Shown one piece after another: positions 44,109 through 44,311 of a DNA stretch of 44,311 nucleotides. The translations under genes and the position numbers were made by a program. The stretch's first letter is position 1. Each line of letters starts with the position of its first letter. The notes below the pieces were generated by a model. That model ran no database searches, was not told the origin of the DNA, and saw only the letters and a list, made by a program, of their open reading frames with translations. This DNA comes from an uncultured Chloracidobacterium sp. (GTDB taxonomy: Bacteria > Acidobacteriota > Blastocatellia > Chloracidobacteriales > Chloracidobacteriaceae): contig CALCKX010000072.1 of the NCBI GenBank assembly GCA_937966115.1, positions 1-44,311 on the forward strand. The letters run 5' to 3'.

Positions 44109-44311
44109 GCCCGGTTTGCGCTCGGTCGCCTGGATTGGGCTTTGGCTGACTGGGGCGTGGGCAGCGCCCGCGTCGGCTCAAGTGGCGGGCGCGGGCATCG
44201 TGTTGGCGGCCAAGGATGACGAGCGGCGACTGGCGTCCGCGGCGGCGCGCGCCGGGGCGGGTCCGCAATCAGGACGCCGCCCCGGCCTGCCGGCGCCGCG
44301 CCCGGGAAGCC
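44098..44311 (+). CDS. Exported protein, 5' part only, possible TolC-type outer-membrane channel
   Basis: ATG 44098 overlaps the end of the adaptor gene by 11 nt, and the frame stays open for 71 codons to the window edge. The start encodes a signal peptide (LRSVAWIGLWLTGAWAAPAS, then AQ). The rest is Ala/Gly/Arg/Pro-rich and not diagnostic. A TolC-family channel would be expected third in a type I export operon, but the visible part does not show it. Confidence 0.6.
   Translation, partial: MTSRPGLRSVAWIGLWLTGAWAAPASAQVAGAGIVLAAKDDERRLASAAARAGAGPQSGRRPGLPAPRPGS

Overview
This is a GC-rich bacterial chromosome segment with 40 protein-coding genes (two cut by the window ends). I see no tRNA, rRNA, insertion sequence, prophage or CRISPR array. 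The best reading of the organism is a chlorophototrophic Acidobacteriota of the Chloracidobacterium type. The evidence is a diiron Mg-protoporphyrin IX monomethyl ester cyclase (acsF, 32818-33918), two acidobacterial-style secreted proteins (a VWA protein and a sortilin-like beta-propeller protein), a short pheT without the EMAP-type tRNA-binding domain, an lptB-rpoN pair, and many acidobacterial hypothetical proteins. The genus is inferred; AcsF and the acidobacterial families are read directly.

Layout. 1-1051 (-): 5' part of guaA. 1217-7879 (+): a secreted coiled-coil protein, the DUF4097/VWA protein, a YbhN/AglD-type membrane protein, an HU-like protein, a PPP-type phosphatase, an FHA protein and a small conserved protein, ending at a perfect 12-bp hairpin. 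7960-11850 (-): haaO, pheT, a ZapB-like coiled coil, zapA and an unknown gene. 12146-14844 (+): an inactive-looking rhomboid, a single-domain response regulator and gatB. 14953-16423 (-): a SAM hydrolase-family protein and a PmtA-like methyltransferase. 16670-31585 (+): an exported protein, a hidden 92-residue NfeD-type OB-fold gene, a UvrD/PcrA helicase, lptB, rpoN, hslO, the sortilin-like protein, pyk, a CobW-type GTPase, a TPR protein and an orphan rpsR. 31821-40426 (-): pilT, glyS, two paralogous monohaem cytochromes c, ychF, lepB, acsF and a biliverdin-reductase-like oxidoreductase. 40767-44311 (+): a type I export set (ABC ATPase/permease, HlyD-type adaptor, and the start of a third exported protein).

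Most genes are housekeeping, and the neighbourhoods suggest a few working units. ZapA and the ZapB-like protein would act in Z-ring assembly. LptB and RpoN form a familiar envelope/sigma-54 neighbourhood. AcsF and the BvdR-like protein, separated by 10 nt, form a probable tetrapyrrole operon. The two cytochromes are a tandem duplication and could carry electrons in the periplasm. The ABC/HlyD/third-gene set would export a substrate not encoded here.

Two sequence-level patterns are not explained by the genes. First, about ten gene boundaries carry tandem near-identical duplications of 13-18 bp. Second, several stop codons lie in or at the edge of the loop of a perfect inverted repeat, the most striking being a 20-bp stem at the end of the 36027-36413 cytochrome gene.
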